Positions 43,799 through 52,077 are shown, counted from the stretch's first letter. The stretch is DNA of 64,000 nucleotides from Planktomarina temperata RCA23 (GCF_000738435.1 NZ_CP003984.1:2418001-2482000), one strand, 5' to 3'. Program-made: numbers and translations. Notes: generated by a model not told the origin, from the sequence alone.

Positions 43799-44517
43799 GA
43801 TTGGATAGGCGATCCCAAATCAGCCGGCTGAATGGTCGCCACATAGGCCACAATGGCCGCAATTTCGTCCAAGGAGACCTCAATCGGTACGATTGGAGAG
43901 GGCAAATGAGCGGCAAAGGGATCGGTCACCTCAAACACTTGAGTGAACGCAGGGTGTGGATTGAGGAGATAGAATGCCTCGTATCGGCGACGCCAATCTT
44001 TAAAATTGCGCATGAGCGCAAACGAAGGGGTCGAGCCTATGGCCTTCATCCGATTGCTTTCATGAACAACATGGCAACGACCGCATTTTTCCAAACTAAC
44101 CCGCGCACCCAGAGCCGCGTCTCCAGTCAGCGGCTTAGGTTTCGCAACAGCTGCCGTCTCAATTTTCGCTTGAAACACCGCGATTCCATTTGGGGCAAAC
44201 TCCTCAATTGTGAGTTTGCCCGTATCCGACAAGAGCCAAATTTCAAACCGCTCAGCGGCGGGATGACCACCCGAAGCAAACCGCCACAATCTAGCGCCTT
44301 CGCGAAACACAGGCGTGCCTTCTGCCCCGAAGCGCGCCTGAGCGCCACCTTGCAAGAGATAGACTTTTGTGCCTGTTTTCAAAGAGAAACGAGGCAAAAG
44401 ATACCTCAGAAAGCCACTGTCTTTAAAGGCAGAGGGGGCTTGCAGGGTAAAGGATTTTTCTTGGGCCAAAACGGGTGCGGCAAACAGAGCCCAACATATC
44501 ACCAAAGCTTTAAACAT
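43792..44517 (-). CDS. Periplasmic cytochrome c with TupA-like N-terminal segment
   Basis: The product from the ATG at 44517 is 241 residues. A signal peptide ends near APVLAQ. Residues about 28-62 (APSAFKDSGFLRYLLPRF, then GTKVYLLQGGAQARFG) align with TupA at 22.95 kb (TTSFENSGLADVLLPQ, then VGTGQAIRLG). A class-I cytochrome domain follows with haem motif CGRCH at 145-149; methionines in SNRMKAIG and in FALMRN are possible axial ligands. The gene is convergent with the ferredoxin gene and overlaps it by 7 bp. It likely moves electrons in the periplasm and may sense or bind an oxyanion (inference). Confidence 0.8.
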   Translation of the reverse strand: MFKALVICWALFAAPVLAQEKSFTLQAPSAFKDSGFLRYLLPRFSLKTGTKVYLLQGGAQARFGAEGTPVFREGARLWRFASGGHPAAERFEIWLLSDTGKLTIEEFAPNGIAVFQAKIETAAVAKPKPLTGDAALGARVSLEKCGRCHVVHESNRMKAIGSTPSFALMRNFKDWRRRYEAFYLLNPHPAFTQVFEVTDPFAAHLPSPIVPIEVSLDEIAAIVAYVATIQPADLGSPIQSQ

Positions 44518-44612
44518 TTCACCTATTTCCCCAATTTGCCCCAACTTGCAATTCACCCTAGGGGCAGTAGGATTCAAACGTCAACATTTGCAGCAACTAA
44601 AAGGAACGTTCG

Positions 44613-44804
44613 ATGAGCGAAGAGTTAAATATGTCCATGCGAAAATTTCTCAAGCAAGTTGGAGTTACCTCACAGCAAGCGATTGAAGACGCATTGCGTG
44701 CGGTACCAAATACCGCCGGGAAAAGCTATTCTGCCAAAATGGTCCTCACCCTTGAGGGACTGGATTTCGAACATGTCGTCACCGGTAAAATTGAAAGTAA
44801 TTAA
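44613..44804 (+). CDS. DUF6494-family small protein
   Basis: The 63-residue product contains MSMRKFLKQVGVTSQQAIEDA and LTLEGLDFEHVVTGKIE, as in DUF6494 proteins found in fdh loci. AAGGAA precedes the start. The stop and the next start (Mrp family) are directly adjacent. Function is unknown. Confidence 0.82.
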   Translation: MSEELNMSMRKFLKQVGVTSQQAIEDALRAVPNTAGKSYSAKMVLTLEGLDFEHVVTGKIESN

Positions 44805-45860
44805 ATGTCAGTAACCCGCGAAGAGGTACTCGCTTGCCTCAAAACGATCCAAGCGCCCTCTGGCGTAGATCTGGTCGAAGCAGGATTGGTTCGCGCTCTT
44901 TCAGTAACCGGTGGCGCTGTCCGATTTGTAATGGAAGTGAGCTCCCCCGACCCCTTTGAACCGGCTAAGGCCGAAGCAGAAAGAAAACTTGCGGCCCTTG
45001 GTTGTGCGCCAGTATCCATCGTGATGACGGCTCACAGCAAACCTTCCGCCCCGCCTGACCTATCGCCCACCAGAAAGGCAGAGCCCGCAGGCCCAGAAAA
45101 AATTCCAGGCGTAGATCGCATTATTGCTGTGGCCTCCGGCAAAGGCGGCGTAGGAAAATCAACTGTTGCGGCCAATTTGGCCTGTGCTTTGGCCGCAGAA
45201 GGGCGTCGGGTTGGCATGCTTGATGCAGACGTCTATGGACCATCACAGCCCCGCATGCTTGGCGTGTCTGGCCGTCCGCAAAGCCCGGATGGCAAGATCA
45301 TTTTACCACTACGAAATTTTGGTGTGACGATGATGTCTATTGGACTAATGACCAATGAGGATCAAGCGGTGGTCTGGCGTGGTCCGATGCTCATGGGCGC
45401 CTTGCAACAAATGCTCACACAAGTACAATGGGGCGCGTTGGATGTAATGATTGTCGATTTGCCGCCTGGCACAGGCGACGTAAATATGACCCTTGCCCAG
45501 AAAGCCCATGTAGATGGGGCAATTATTGTGTCCACGCCGCAGGATGTTGCACTTATGGATGCACGAAAAGGCATTGATATGTTTAATCAATTGGGAACAC
45601 CTATCATTGGTATGATTGAAAATATGAGCACGCATATCTGCTCGCAATGTGGCCACGAAGAGCATGTCTTTGGACATGGTGGCGTTAGCGAGGAGGCCAA
45701 GAAATTGAACGTACCGCTACTAGCCGAAATTCCGCTTCATCTCGACATTCGTTTGGCTGCCGATGGTGGGGCACCGATTGTTGTCTCCAAACCCAATTCT
45801 ACTCAGGCACAAGCTTTCCGCAGCCTGGCAAAATCTTTGATTGAAAGCGGTCAGGCATGA
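44805..45860 (+). CDS. Mrp/NBP35-family iron-sulfur carrier ATPase
   Basis: This 351-residue protein has an N-terminal MIP18-like domain (residues 1-80) and a P-loop ATPase with the deviant Walker A GKGGVGKST near residue 110-118. LDADVYGPSQPRMLG follows near 140, then VDLPPGTGDVNMTL, and the CSQCGHEEHVFG pair of cysteines near 275 binds a 4Fe-4S cluster between two subunits. It delivers clusters to iron-sulfur proteins. It sits in the fdh accessory operon, so the formate dehydrogenase clusters are likely clients. Confidence 0.93.
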   Translation: MSVTREEVLACLKTIQAPSGVDLVEAGLVRALSVTGGAVRFVMEVSSPDPFEPAKAEAERKLAALGCAPVSIVMTAHSKPSAPPDLSPTRKAEPAGPEKIPGVDRIIAVASGKGGVGKSTVAANLACALAAEGRRVGMLDADVYGPSQPRMLGVSGRPQSPDGKIILPLRNFGVTMMSIGLMTNEDQAVVWRGPMLMGALQQMLTQVQWGALDVMIVDLPPGTGDVNMTLAQKAHVDGAIIVSTPQDVALMDARKGIDMFNQLGTPIIGMIENMSTHICSQCGHEEHVFGHGGVSEEAKKLNVPLLAEIPLHLDIRLAADGGAPIVVSKPNSTQAQAFRSLAKSLIESGQA

Positions 45861-46570
45861 CAGAAAATCAAAGACCAAGCTTTCCCCCACTCTTCAGCGG
45901 ACTGGCCATCAGCGGCCAGATTAATCCCTTTGAAAAGGCCCGCGCAGAGGCTACCCGTGGCTGTGATGCCGGGTTGGTAGTCTATAATTTGGCTGCTAAT
46001 TCGCTTGAAGCGGCGATTGTTTTCGCTCCAGATGTGACGCTCGAAGAGGCCATGGCCGTGCTGCCGCTTTGTGGTATTGGTTTTCAAAACGCCTTGGGCG
46101 CTCTGGCGCCACCTGAGGTGGCAGTTCAGCTCGAGTGGGCCGGCGGTTTGCGGATCAATGGAGCCCGCTGCGGCGCTTTACGGGTTGCAGCGTCTACCGT
46201 GGATACCGATGCGCTGCCCGATTGGATAGTAGTTGGATTGACCCTGCCCCTCTGGCCAGAAAGTGATGCACCGGGCGAAACACCAGACCATACTGCACTC
46301 TATGCTGAGGGCTGCGCAGAGGTTAACGCACTGGGTCTATTGGAGTCTTGGGTTAAACACACTTTGGTTGGCATCAACACCTGGAGCGAAGATGGGGTAA
46401 AATCTTTGCATTCTAATTGGCGCGGTCTGGCGCATGGCATTGGCGAAGACATAAAGATTCATGGACAGGCCGGCACTTTTCTTGGCGTAGACGAGAAATT
46501 CGGAATGCTGCTTCGATCTGAAGTGACTACCCAACTCATCCCATTAAGTTCCGTACTGGAGGGCAACTGA
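45857..46570 (+). CDS. Biotin/lipoate-ligase-like protein (DUF4444 type)
   Basis: This 237-residue protein resembles biotin/lipoate A/B ligase folds. WAGGLRINGARCGALRVAAS near 94-113 corresponds to the core region, and WSEDGVKSLHSNWRGLAHGIGED near 178-200 matches the DUF4444-type tail. Key lysine positions of true ligases are not clearly present. It overlaps the Mrp gene by four bases and precedes a DUF6505 gene. The role in the fdh locus is unknown; a cofactor-related function is possible. Confidence 0.75.
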   Translation: MTENQRPSFPPLFSGLAISGQINPFEKARAEATRGCDAGLVVYNLAANSLEAAIVFAPDVTLEEAMAVLPLCGIGFQNALGALAPPEVAVQLEWAGGLRINGARCGALRVAASTVDTDALPDWIVVGLTLPLWPESDAPGETPDHTALYAEGCAEVNALGLLESWVKHTLVGINTWSEDGVKSLHSNWRGLAHGIGEDIKIHGQAGTFLGVDEKFGMLLRSEVTTQLIPLSSVLEGN

Positions 46571-46571
46571 T

Positions 46572-47081
46572 ATGATGCTGGCGCGCGCAATACATTTTGA
46601 CGAAAGCGATATGAATGTCTTTCACTCGCCTGCGCGCACTGGTGAATGGTGTATCTCGGGCGGCTTTGAATTTTCCAATTGGACAGAAGCTGATTTGACT
46701 GGAAAGTCGCGGCAAGCCTTTTCCAACGGTTGGCTTGGTGTGGAGACCTTTGGCCGCGTAACATTTGTGGCTACAACCAAAATTGAACCATCAGAATACG
46801 CGTTTCTCAAGGACTCCTTAGCACGGCACTTTGTTCAAATCTATGGCGCCCCGTCCCTAGAGGAAGCAGGCCAAGTTGCAGAAGAAGAATTGGTGCATAT
46901 GACCGAGCTTTGCAACGACCACGACCCTAATACTTTGCTCACAGTGGTGCGCGAGTTGACAGGCTCCGGCGTGAAAGAGGGGTTTCGCATGATTGAATCG
47001 CAAGATGCGGGATTGAACCAATTTGCCATCCATGGCTCTTTAGATGACGATGGACCTGACGGTCATGGCCACAGCCACTAG
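46572..47081 (+). CDS. DUF6505-family protein
   Basis: The 169-residue product has FDESDMNVFHSPARTGEWCISGGFEF near its start and a His/Asp-rich C-terminus (DDDGPDGHGHSH) that could bind metal. Family members are known only from this type of fdh cluster. It is the last gene of the plus-strand accessory operon and starts right after the preceding stop. Function is unknown. Confidence 0.75.
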   Translation: MMLARAIHFDESDMNVFHSPARTGEWCISGGFEFSNWTEADLTGKSRQAFSNGWLGVETFGRVTFVATTKIEPSEYAFLKDSLARHFVQIYGAPSLEEAGQVAEEELVHMTELCNDHDPNTLLTVVRELTGSGVKEGFRMIESQDAGLNQFAIHGSLDDDGPDGHGHSH

Positions 47082-47105
47082 GTAAACATCCCTCGCCTTG
47101 ACTCA

Positions 47106-47140
47106 ATCAGACAAATAGAAACTTGTATTGGATTGTAGTA
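47106..47140 (-). mobile_element. Diverged IS6 left-end fragment
   Basis: TCAGACAAATAGAAACTTGT resembles the IS6 left end TCAGACTAATGAGAACTCGC. It marks the left border of the HD-domain gene fragment. Confidence 0.45.
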
Positions 47141-47583
47141 AAAGAGAGCCATAGCTGCAGCTCGACTGCATGACTTTGTAGAGGACAGCCCACCTACCTC
47201 TGTGGCTGAATTAGAGGCCCTTTTCGGCAAAGAAATAGCTAGCATTGTAGCTGAGCTTACCGACGACAAGTCTTTACCGAAGGCAGAGAGAAAGAAGCAA
47301 CAAATCTTGAATGCCTCCAAAAAAGAGTAACGAGGCCAGCTTGGTAAAACTCGCTGATACAACCTCAAACATCGGTGCTATTGCTAATTCGCCACCTGAC
47401 GGTTGGTCCTTGGAGCGACGCCTGGAATATATTGGTTGGGCCAACACGGTTGTAGGCCACTTACCGCTACTGCCCAAAGAGGGTTTAGCTGAGTTCTTGA
47501 GCCGCTGCGATCAAGCACGGTCCGTCAGGCTAAGAATGCTTCTCTTGGAGCACCCAGACACATCCATTTTCAGCATCGGTAGC
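47134..47583 (+). pseudogene. HD-domain (RelA/SpoT-like) phosphohydrolase fragment
   Basis: Two frames together read like the middle of a small HD-domain hydrolase: AARLHDFVEDSPPTSVAELEALFG and VAELTDDKSLPKAERKK in one, then SLVKLADTTSNIGAI and WSLERRLEYIGWANTVV in the next after a frameshift near 47311. The N-terminus with the first metal-binding histidine is missing and the C-terminus is cut by an IS6 end. It is not expected to be functional. Confidence 0.7.
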
Positions 47584-47688
47584 GGCGCTGTCAGACGAAT
47601 AAGAGCTCGCATCGGATTGCTAGTACAGCCTAAACCTATGCGCTCAATAGTTGGCGCCACTCAGCAAGAGCAGCGGTTCGATTGAGCT
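47584..47688 (-). mobile_element. IS6 left-end fragment
   Basis: This begins GGCGCTGTCAGACGAATAAG and matches the first ~105 bp of the intact IS6 copies. Its right side runs straight into the terminase small-subunit gene and supplies that frame's last codons (LLLLSGANY). Confidence 0.8.
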
Positions 47689-48057
47689 TGCTTGCTGATT
47701 GAGTGACATTGAGCGAATGACAGCAAGCTGCCTGCGCTCAACTGTGTCGATAATTGCAAGAAGCGGGTTTGGGATTGGTGTCCCTCGCTGGTTTTCAATG
47801 ATAACACCTTGTTCTTCGACCGATGCTTGGTGTTGTCTTATGTCCGCTTCCATTCTCACGACCTTGGCCAACAGAATAAGGTCCATATCGCGCCAATCCT
47901 CGCGTGCGCGTGCGCGCGTGAACTGGCCCCAAATTATCAACTCGTCATCGCTGCGTAACTCTACGCCCTGCGGTAAAGGGACGCTTTCAATTGCACCTTT
48001 AAAACCACCGAGCGCGGCGGTGACGCTGTTTTTATCGCTACGCTTTTTCTGGCTCAT
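47644..48057 (-). pseudogene. Phage terminase small subunit, 3' end replaced by IS6 sequence
   Basis: The 137-residue frame starts SQKKRSDKNSVTAALGGFKG and has WGQFTRARAREDWRDMDLILLAKVVRMEADIRQ around residues 43-75, as in P27-type terminase small subunits. PNPLLAIIDTVERRQLAVIRSM follows. From about residue 123 it reads into IS6 left-end sequence. Only the tail is lost, so the DNA-binding part may still fold. GGAGAA precedes the start. There is no large terminase next to it. Confidence 0.7.
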
Positions 48058-48074
48058 ATTTTTTTCTCCGGGTT

Positions 48075-48150
48075 TTTCCGTAAACGCGCAAAAAGTCAGT
48101 TACGAGCGCCGGTGCGCCGAAAGGTCAGCAAGGGATTAGACCCGCCCCCC
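48075..48150 (-). repeat. Phage leader-like sequence shared with 10475-10549
   Basis: This segment lies immediately upstream of the terminase small-subunit start. It shares GGGCGGGTC, GCCGGC-type and GCGTTTACGGAAA blocks in the same order with the segment at 10.5 kb. A packaging or leader function is plausible. The 140 bases between it and the next IS6 copy are AT-rich without a gene. Confidence 0.5.
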
Positions 48151-48297
48151 ACTTTCATGCATTAAGCTATGAAACAATTCCGGTAGTTGATTTGTAACAC
48201 TGAATAAGCAAGCGTTGGGTTGGCGGGTATACTGGCGGGCTAGAAATTAAACCTTAATAAAATAACTGAAAAACAAAAGCTTGTAAAAATTCATGGC

Positions 48298-49114
48298 GGT
48301 GCTGTCAGACGAATGAGAACTCACATCAGATTGCAGGCGCAGCCTGAACCTATGCGCTCAATAGTTGGCGCCACTCAGTAAGAGCGGCGGATCGATTGAT
48401 CTTGAAATTGTCTCGTGAGTAGAAGTGGCGTTCCTGATTGAAATGGTTGTGGACTGAAGAGTGGACTGCAGCGAACTTCTGCAGACATCGCATTTGTCGA
48501 AAGCGGAGCATAGCGCGTTCTCGTCGTCGAAACGGCAAGTGGGAATTCTCCGCCCTATTGTTACACCAGCGGCCCGTTTCCTGCCGATCCGCGTTGCCAA
48601 CAACTTTCATTGCAGCGCCGTAGGAACGTAGTTTGTCCGTCACAACTACTTCTGGCCCGCCGTAGCGCTTCATTACTTTTCTGAGAAATTTCAATGCCGC
48701 TTTGCGGTCTCGGCGCTTGGTAACATAACTTTCCAGCACCTCACCTTCGTGATCAACGGCTCGCCAGAGATAATGTGTCTCTCCATTTATCTTTACGAAG
48801 ACCTCGTCCAAGTGCCATTGCCAGTTCGAATAAGATCGCATCCGACTGACCCGGTTTCTTCGTATCTCAGCAGCAAACATCGGACCAAATCTATTCCACC
48901 AAAACCGAACTGTTTCGTGGCTGATCTCAATGCCTCGTTCGTGCAGAAGATCTTCCACGTTACGGAGTGAGAGCGGAAAACGAACGTAAAGCATCACAGC
49001 CAAGCGGATGATCTCAGGGCTCGTTTTAAAATACCTGAATGGGGAGTGTTTTGTCATACGGAGAGGCTACGAGACCACCCTGCCCGTCTCAAGCTCGTTT
49101 TGTCTGACAGTACC
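48298..49114 (-). mobile_element. Intact IS6-family insertion sequence, copy 2 (817 bp)
   Basis: Ends are GGTGCTGTCAGAC and, from the right, GGTACTGTCAGAC. It has the same length and nearly the same sequence as copy 1. The neighbouring 8 bp (TTCATGGC and CTCTTTAA) are not a duplication. On its right it abuts a truncated primase gene, so it probably made a deletion in a prophage. Confidence 0.88.
48350..49057 (-). CDS. IS6-family transposase
   Basis: This 235-residue transposase is intact and near-identical to the one at 24007-24714. Differences are few, for example I for V before SHETVRF, V for A in the RKVMKRYGG segment and C for V in WCNNRAENSH. The catalytic D, D and E are present. Confidence 0.93.
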   Translation of the reverse strand: MTKHSPFRYFKTSPEIIRLAVMLYVRFPLSLRNVEDLLHERGIEISHETVRFWWNRFGPMFAAEIRRNRVSRMRSYSNWQWHLDEVFVKINGETHYLWRAVDHEGEVLESYVTKRRDRKAALKFLRKVMKRYGGPEVVVTDKLRSYGAAMKVVGNADRQETGRWCNNRAENSHLPFRRRERAMLRFRQMRCLQKFAAVHSSVHNHFNQERHFYSRDNFKINRSAALTEWRQLLSA

Positions 49115-49988
49115 CTCTTTAATCTTACAGATGTATGGCGCTTCTATCTGTGGGGTTGGGACGCGGTTAAAAGAACCGAAAGCATTCATCCTTTATGGGC
49201 AATCTGCAGCGAATGGTAAATCCACCATTCAAGAGGTGCTGAGGCGTATACTTCCGCATGGTGTCATTTGTAGCATATCGCCAGGTGACATGGATAAAGA
49301 ACAGTATCTGGCCAAGTTAATCGGGGCGTCAGCAAATCTGTCTGATGAGTTATCAAACGCTGCAGCTATCTCATCGGACAAATTCAAAGCTGTAATTACG
49401 GGAGACCCTGTTACCGCAAAGATCATCTACAAAGAGCCAGTGGAGTTCAAACCCAGAGCTATGCATATTTTGTCGACTAATGTACTTCCAAGTTTTAAAG
49501 GCGGCATAGATGCGGGGATCGAGCGCCGATTGCTGGTAATACCGTTCAGTCGAACAATACGTGTTGAAGAGCGGATTTCAGACTTTGAGACAAAGTTAAT
49601 GAGAGAGCAGGGAGACATTTTGATTTCAGAGGCCATCCGCGAAGCGGCAATAGTGTTTAAAAACGGTCACTACTCGATGCCAGCCTCTTGCCAAGAGGCA
49701 ACCACGCAGTGGATGAAAGAAGCGGACACTGTGAGAAGCTGGTTAGAAGACGGTGGTTTAAAAAGAGCCGTACCAATACGCGTAGCAAAGCTTTTCAATG
49801 AAGTTTACATTTACTTCAGAAAAGACATGGATGAAGTTGGTATCAAATATATCCCTGGGTTGCCCAAATTTAACTCAAAAATAAGGGAATTCATCACCAA
49901 TGACCCGAGTTGGGAGGAGGTTCGACATTCAGACGGGAAGAAAATTCAAAGGTCTAATCTAGTGACTCGGATGACTGGAAATTCGTAG
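49115..49988 (+). pseudogene. Phage/plasmid primase (P4 family) C-terminal fragment
   Basis: The fragment of about 290 residues keeps the helicase part of a D5/P4-type primase: AFILYGQSAANGKSTIQEV (Walker A), ISPGDMDKEQYLAKLIGASANLSDEL, and PRAMHILSTNVLPSFKGG followed by GIERRLLVIPFSRTI. The N-terminal primase half is missing because the gene is cut at the IS6 right end; the frame is continuous into the IS only by chance. It belongs to the decayed prophage. Confidence 0.82.
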
Positions 49989-50236
49989 ACTTTTTAAACT
50001 TAGCATCACACTAGACAATTCAGATTATGAATGTTTGCAGAAAATCGAGTCACTACGATCACTAAATGAAATTGCGCCCCAATGAATTTGCGGCACCAAT
50101 ATTATAGGCCCATGGTCCAAAGACCACGGCCCATGCTTAATGGGTACCCCCTTGCGGCATCCCTGCTTGCCCCCAAGAAAGGCCGCAGTAACCCCCAAGG
50201 CAATTGGTCTAATGCCAATGGTCTACTATCATGGTC
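49989..50236. other. Non-coding prophage debris
   Basis: No gene is visible. The segment contains one of five GGTCC-type palindromic 12-mers (50114-50125) that continue through the next gene to 50784. Confidence 0.35.
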
Positions 50237-50784
50237 TCAGAGTTCCCAATCTTTGCGCCAGTCCTTGGACAGATGCCCGTGGTCCACGAACCAAGCCTCC
50301 AGCTCTTTCAGTTCGCCGCGCATCTGCCGCCCCTCCTCTGCAAAGCGCCGTGCTTCTGCGCGCTTCTCTTTCGTGAACTTGCCATGCTTGGTTCTAGCCT
50401 CTGTGAGTCGCGCCAGGCCGTCCTTGGTCCTCGGACCGGTACTCGCGCCTCCATGGAGCTTGCAGCGGCCCACAGGGAGTCTAGCGGGGCGCTGGCAAGG
50501 CGTGCCGCTGCGCGTTCGGGCCTCGCACCTCTGACCTTGCCAGTTTGGGCCGTAGAGCCATGGTTTGGGATTAGCTTTCATTGTGCTCAACTATCATCGG
50601 TTTATGGGGTTTTATTATACCCCATTTTTGATGGTGTGGCTAGGCGCGCGTGGCTTGGTCCACGGACCGCGGACCAAGCAAAACCGTCCAGCGCAAATTG
50701 AGCTCATGCAACACTGAAGGCGGAAACGTAGGGCGTGGCTCTTGATCCCCAGTCCACAGACCCAAGCAAGATGGTCCAGGAACC
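50114..50784. repeat. Five copies of GGTCC-NN-RRACC
   Basis: Copies are at 50114-50125 (GGTCCAAAGACC), 50281-50292 (GGTCCACGAACC), 50426-50437 (GGTCCTCGGACC), 50657-50668 (GGTCCACGGACC) and 50773-50784 (GGTCCAGGAACC). The fourth lies in a larger hairpin, GCTTGGTCC...GGACCAAGC, at 50653-50679. Confidence 0.6.
50237..50590 (-). CDS. HGGxSTGP-motif phage-associated protein
   Basis: This 117-residue basic protein has RCEARTRSGTPCQRPA near residue 21 and the motif CKLHGGASTGPRTKDGLARL near 43-62, typical of a small protein family carried by alphaproteobacterial prophages. Cysteines and a histidine could form a zinc site. The C-terminal half is a charged helix. The function is unknown; a DNA-packaging or regulatory role is only guessed from context. 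Confidence 0.75.
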   Translation of the reverse strand: MSTMKANPKPWLYGPNWQGQRCEARTRSGTPCQRPARLPVGRCKLHGGASTGPRTKDGLARLTEARTKHGKFTKEKRAEARRFAEEGRQMRGELKELEAWFVDHGHLSKDWRKDWEL

Positions 50785-50788
50785 CCGG

Positions 50789-50884
50789 GCCAGGTTTAAA
50801 GTAGCGAGATGCAGGGTGTTTTGTCATTGGCCGAGGTGACAAAGTCACCCTGCCTGTCTCAAGTGATTTCGTCTGACAAAGGCA
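50789..50884 (-). mobile_element. IS6 right-end fragment
   Basis: The minus strand encodes MTKHPASRYFKPGP, the first residues of an IS6 transposase, and the right terminus GTCTGACAAAGGCAC is recognisable. The rest of the element is missing. Bases 50885-50996 lead to the aldo/keto reductase gene and show no other feature. Confidence 0.75.
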
Positions 50885-50996
50885 CGTCGTATTCTTACAC
50901 ATTACAGTAAGGAAACTAAATCCAAACAGTGACACCAAGTCATAAAATATATAAATCAATGCCAATTACCTTTTTGCAAAAAAAAACGGAGTCACC

Positions 50997-52031
50997 ATGA
51001 GTTCAACAGCAGATAATCCCACAAAATACCCGCCGCGAACGGCACCGATTTCTTCCATTGAAATGCCCCAATTTGGATTTGGTTGCGCGCCACTTGGTGA
51101 CCTGTTTGTCGAAACTTCTGAAGCCGACACTCGGCTGGCTCTAGACACTGCATGGGATGCAGGCGTGCGGTATTATGATACAGCACCTTGGTATGGGCAC
51201 GGGCTGAGCGAGCACCGTTTGGGCGGATTGTTACGACAGCATTCACGGCAAGGTTACTACGTCTCAACTAAAGTTGGGCGCGTGTATCTTCCGGCGCCAC
51301 GCGGTGAAGACAAGCGCGTCCAATGGTGCGGTGGACAGAATTTCGAAGTCAAATATGACTACACCGCAGAGGGACTCGCAGTATCTTATACACAAAGCCA
51401 ATTGCGCCTTGGCCAAAGTTCGGTTGACGCGCTGATCATTCACGATCTGGACCAAGGATATCATGGCGATAAATTTGACAGATACTACCAACAGCTCAAA
51501 GATAGCGGGTTGGAGTATCTTCATAATTTGAAATCACGTGGAGAAATTTCGTCGGTCGGAATGGGTATCAACGCGTTGGGCGATTTCGAATTTTTTGCAG
51601 ATCGTATCGATTTGGATTTTTTCCTTGTTGCGATGCCCTACACACTTCTTGATCAAAATTCGCTAAATACGGCAATGAAGAGATGTATCGAGCGCGGGAT
51701 AAAAATTGTTGTTGGTTCACCGTTTGCCTCCGGATTGTTAACAAATCCAACAAATCCAGACGTGCGCTATAATTATGGCCCCGTCCCGGATTACATTCGC
51801 GCTCGAGCCATTGGGCTTCAGGATTGTTGCGCGGAATTCAACGTGCCGCTGATGGCCGCAGCGTTGCAATTCCCGCTCCTTCATCCAGCTGTCTATTCGA
51901 TTATTCCAGGTGCCCGAACAGCGCGTCAAATTACTGGAAATATGGAAAATTTCAATTTAAATATTCCCAGAGAGCTGTGGACAGAAATGAAGAACCGCGG
52001 TTTAATCGTTCCGGACGCACCCATCGGATAA
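50997..52031 (+). CDS. Aldo/keto reductase, L-fucose (aldose) dehydrogenase type
   Basis: This 344-residue NAD(P)-dependent enzyme has the AKR features: FGFGCAPLGDLF near residue 24, YYDTAPWYGHGLSEHRLG near 57-74 (catalytic D and Y), YVSTKVGR with the lysine near 88, and GARTARQITGN near 305 for cofactor binding. It resembles D-threo-aldose 1-dehydrogenases that oxidise L-fucose to its lactone. It points towards the sugar cluster on the opposite strand. An ACGGAG site precedes the start. Confidence 0.87.
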   Translation: MSSTADNPTKYPPRTAPISSIEMPQFGFGCAPLGDLFVETSEADTRLALDTAWDAGVRYYDTAPWYGHGLSEHRLGGLLRQHSRQGYYVSTKVGRVYLPAPRGEDKRVQWCGGQNFEVKYDYTAEGLAVSYTQSQLRLGQSSVDALIIHDLDQGYHGDKFDRYYQQLKDSGLEYLHNLKSRGEISSVGMGINALGDFEFFADRIDLDFFLVAMPYTLLDQNSLNTAMKRCIERGIKIVVGSPFASGLLTNPTNPDVRYNYGPVPDYIRARAIGLQDCCAEFNVPLMAAALQFPLLHPAVYSIIPGARTARQITGNMENFNLNIPRELWTEMKNRGLIVPDAPIG

Positions 52032-52057
52032 AAAAGGCCCAGCGTTAGGCCGGGCCT
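52030..52057 (-). terminator. Rho-independent terminator of the sugar operon
   Basis: On the minus strand AGGCCC and GGGCCT form a stem separated by 11 bases, followed by a run of six T. It lies 20 bases after the stop of the last minus-strand gene, and also just past the AKR stop on the other strand. Confidence 0.75.
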
Positions 52058-52077
52058 GAGTCGTCAGGGAGGTTAGT

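Noticed and set aside
43795-44616. Plus-strand frame of 273 codons
   Set aside because: It runs opposite the cytochrome c gene with its CxxCH motif and signal peptide; the plus-strand product is Arg-rich without domain.
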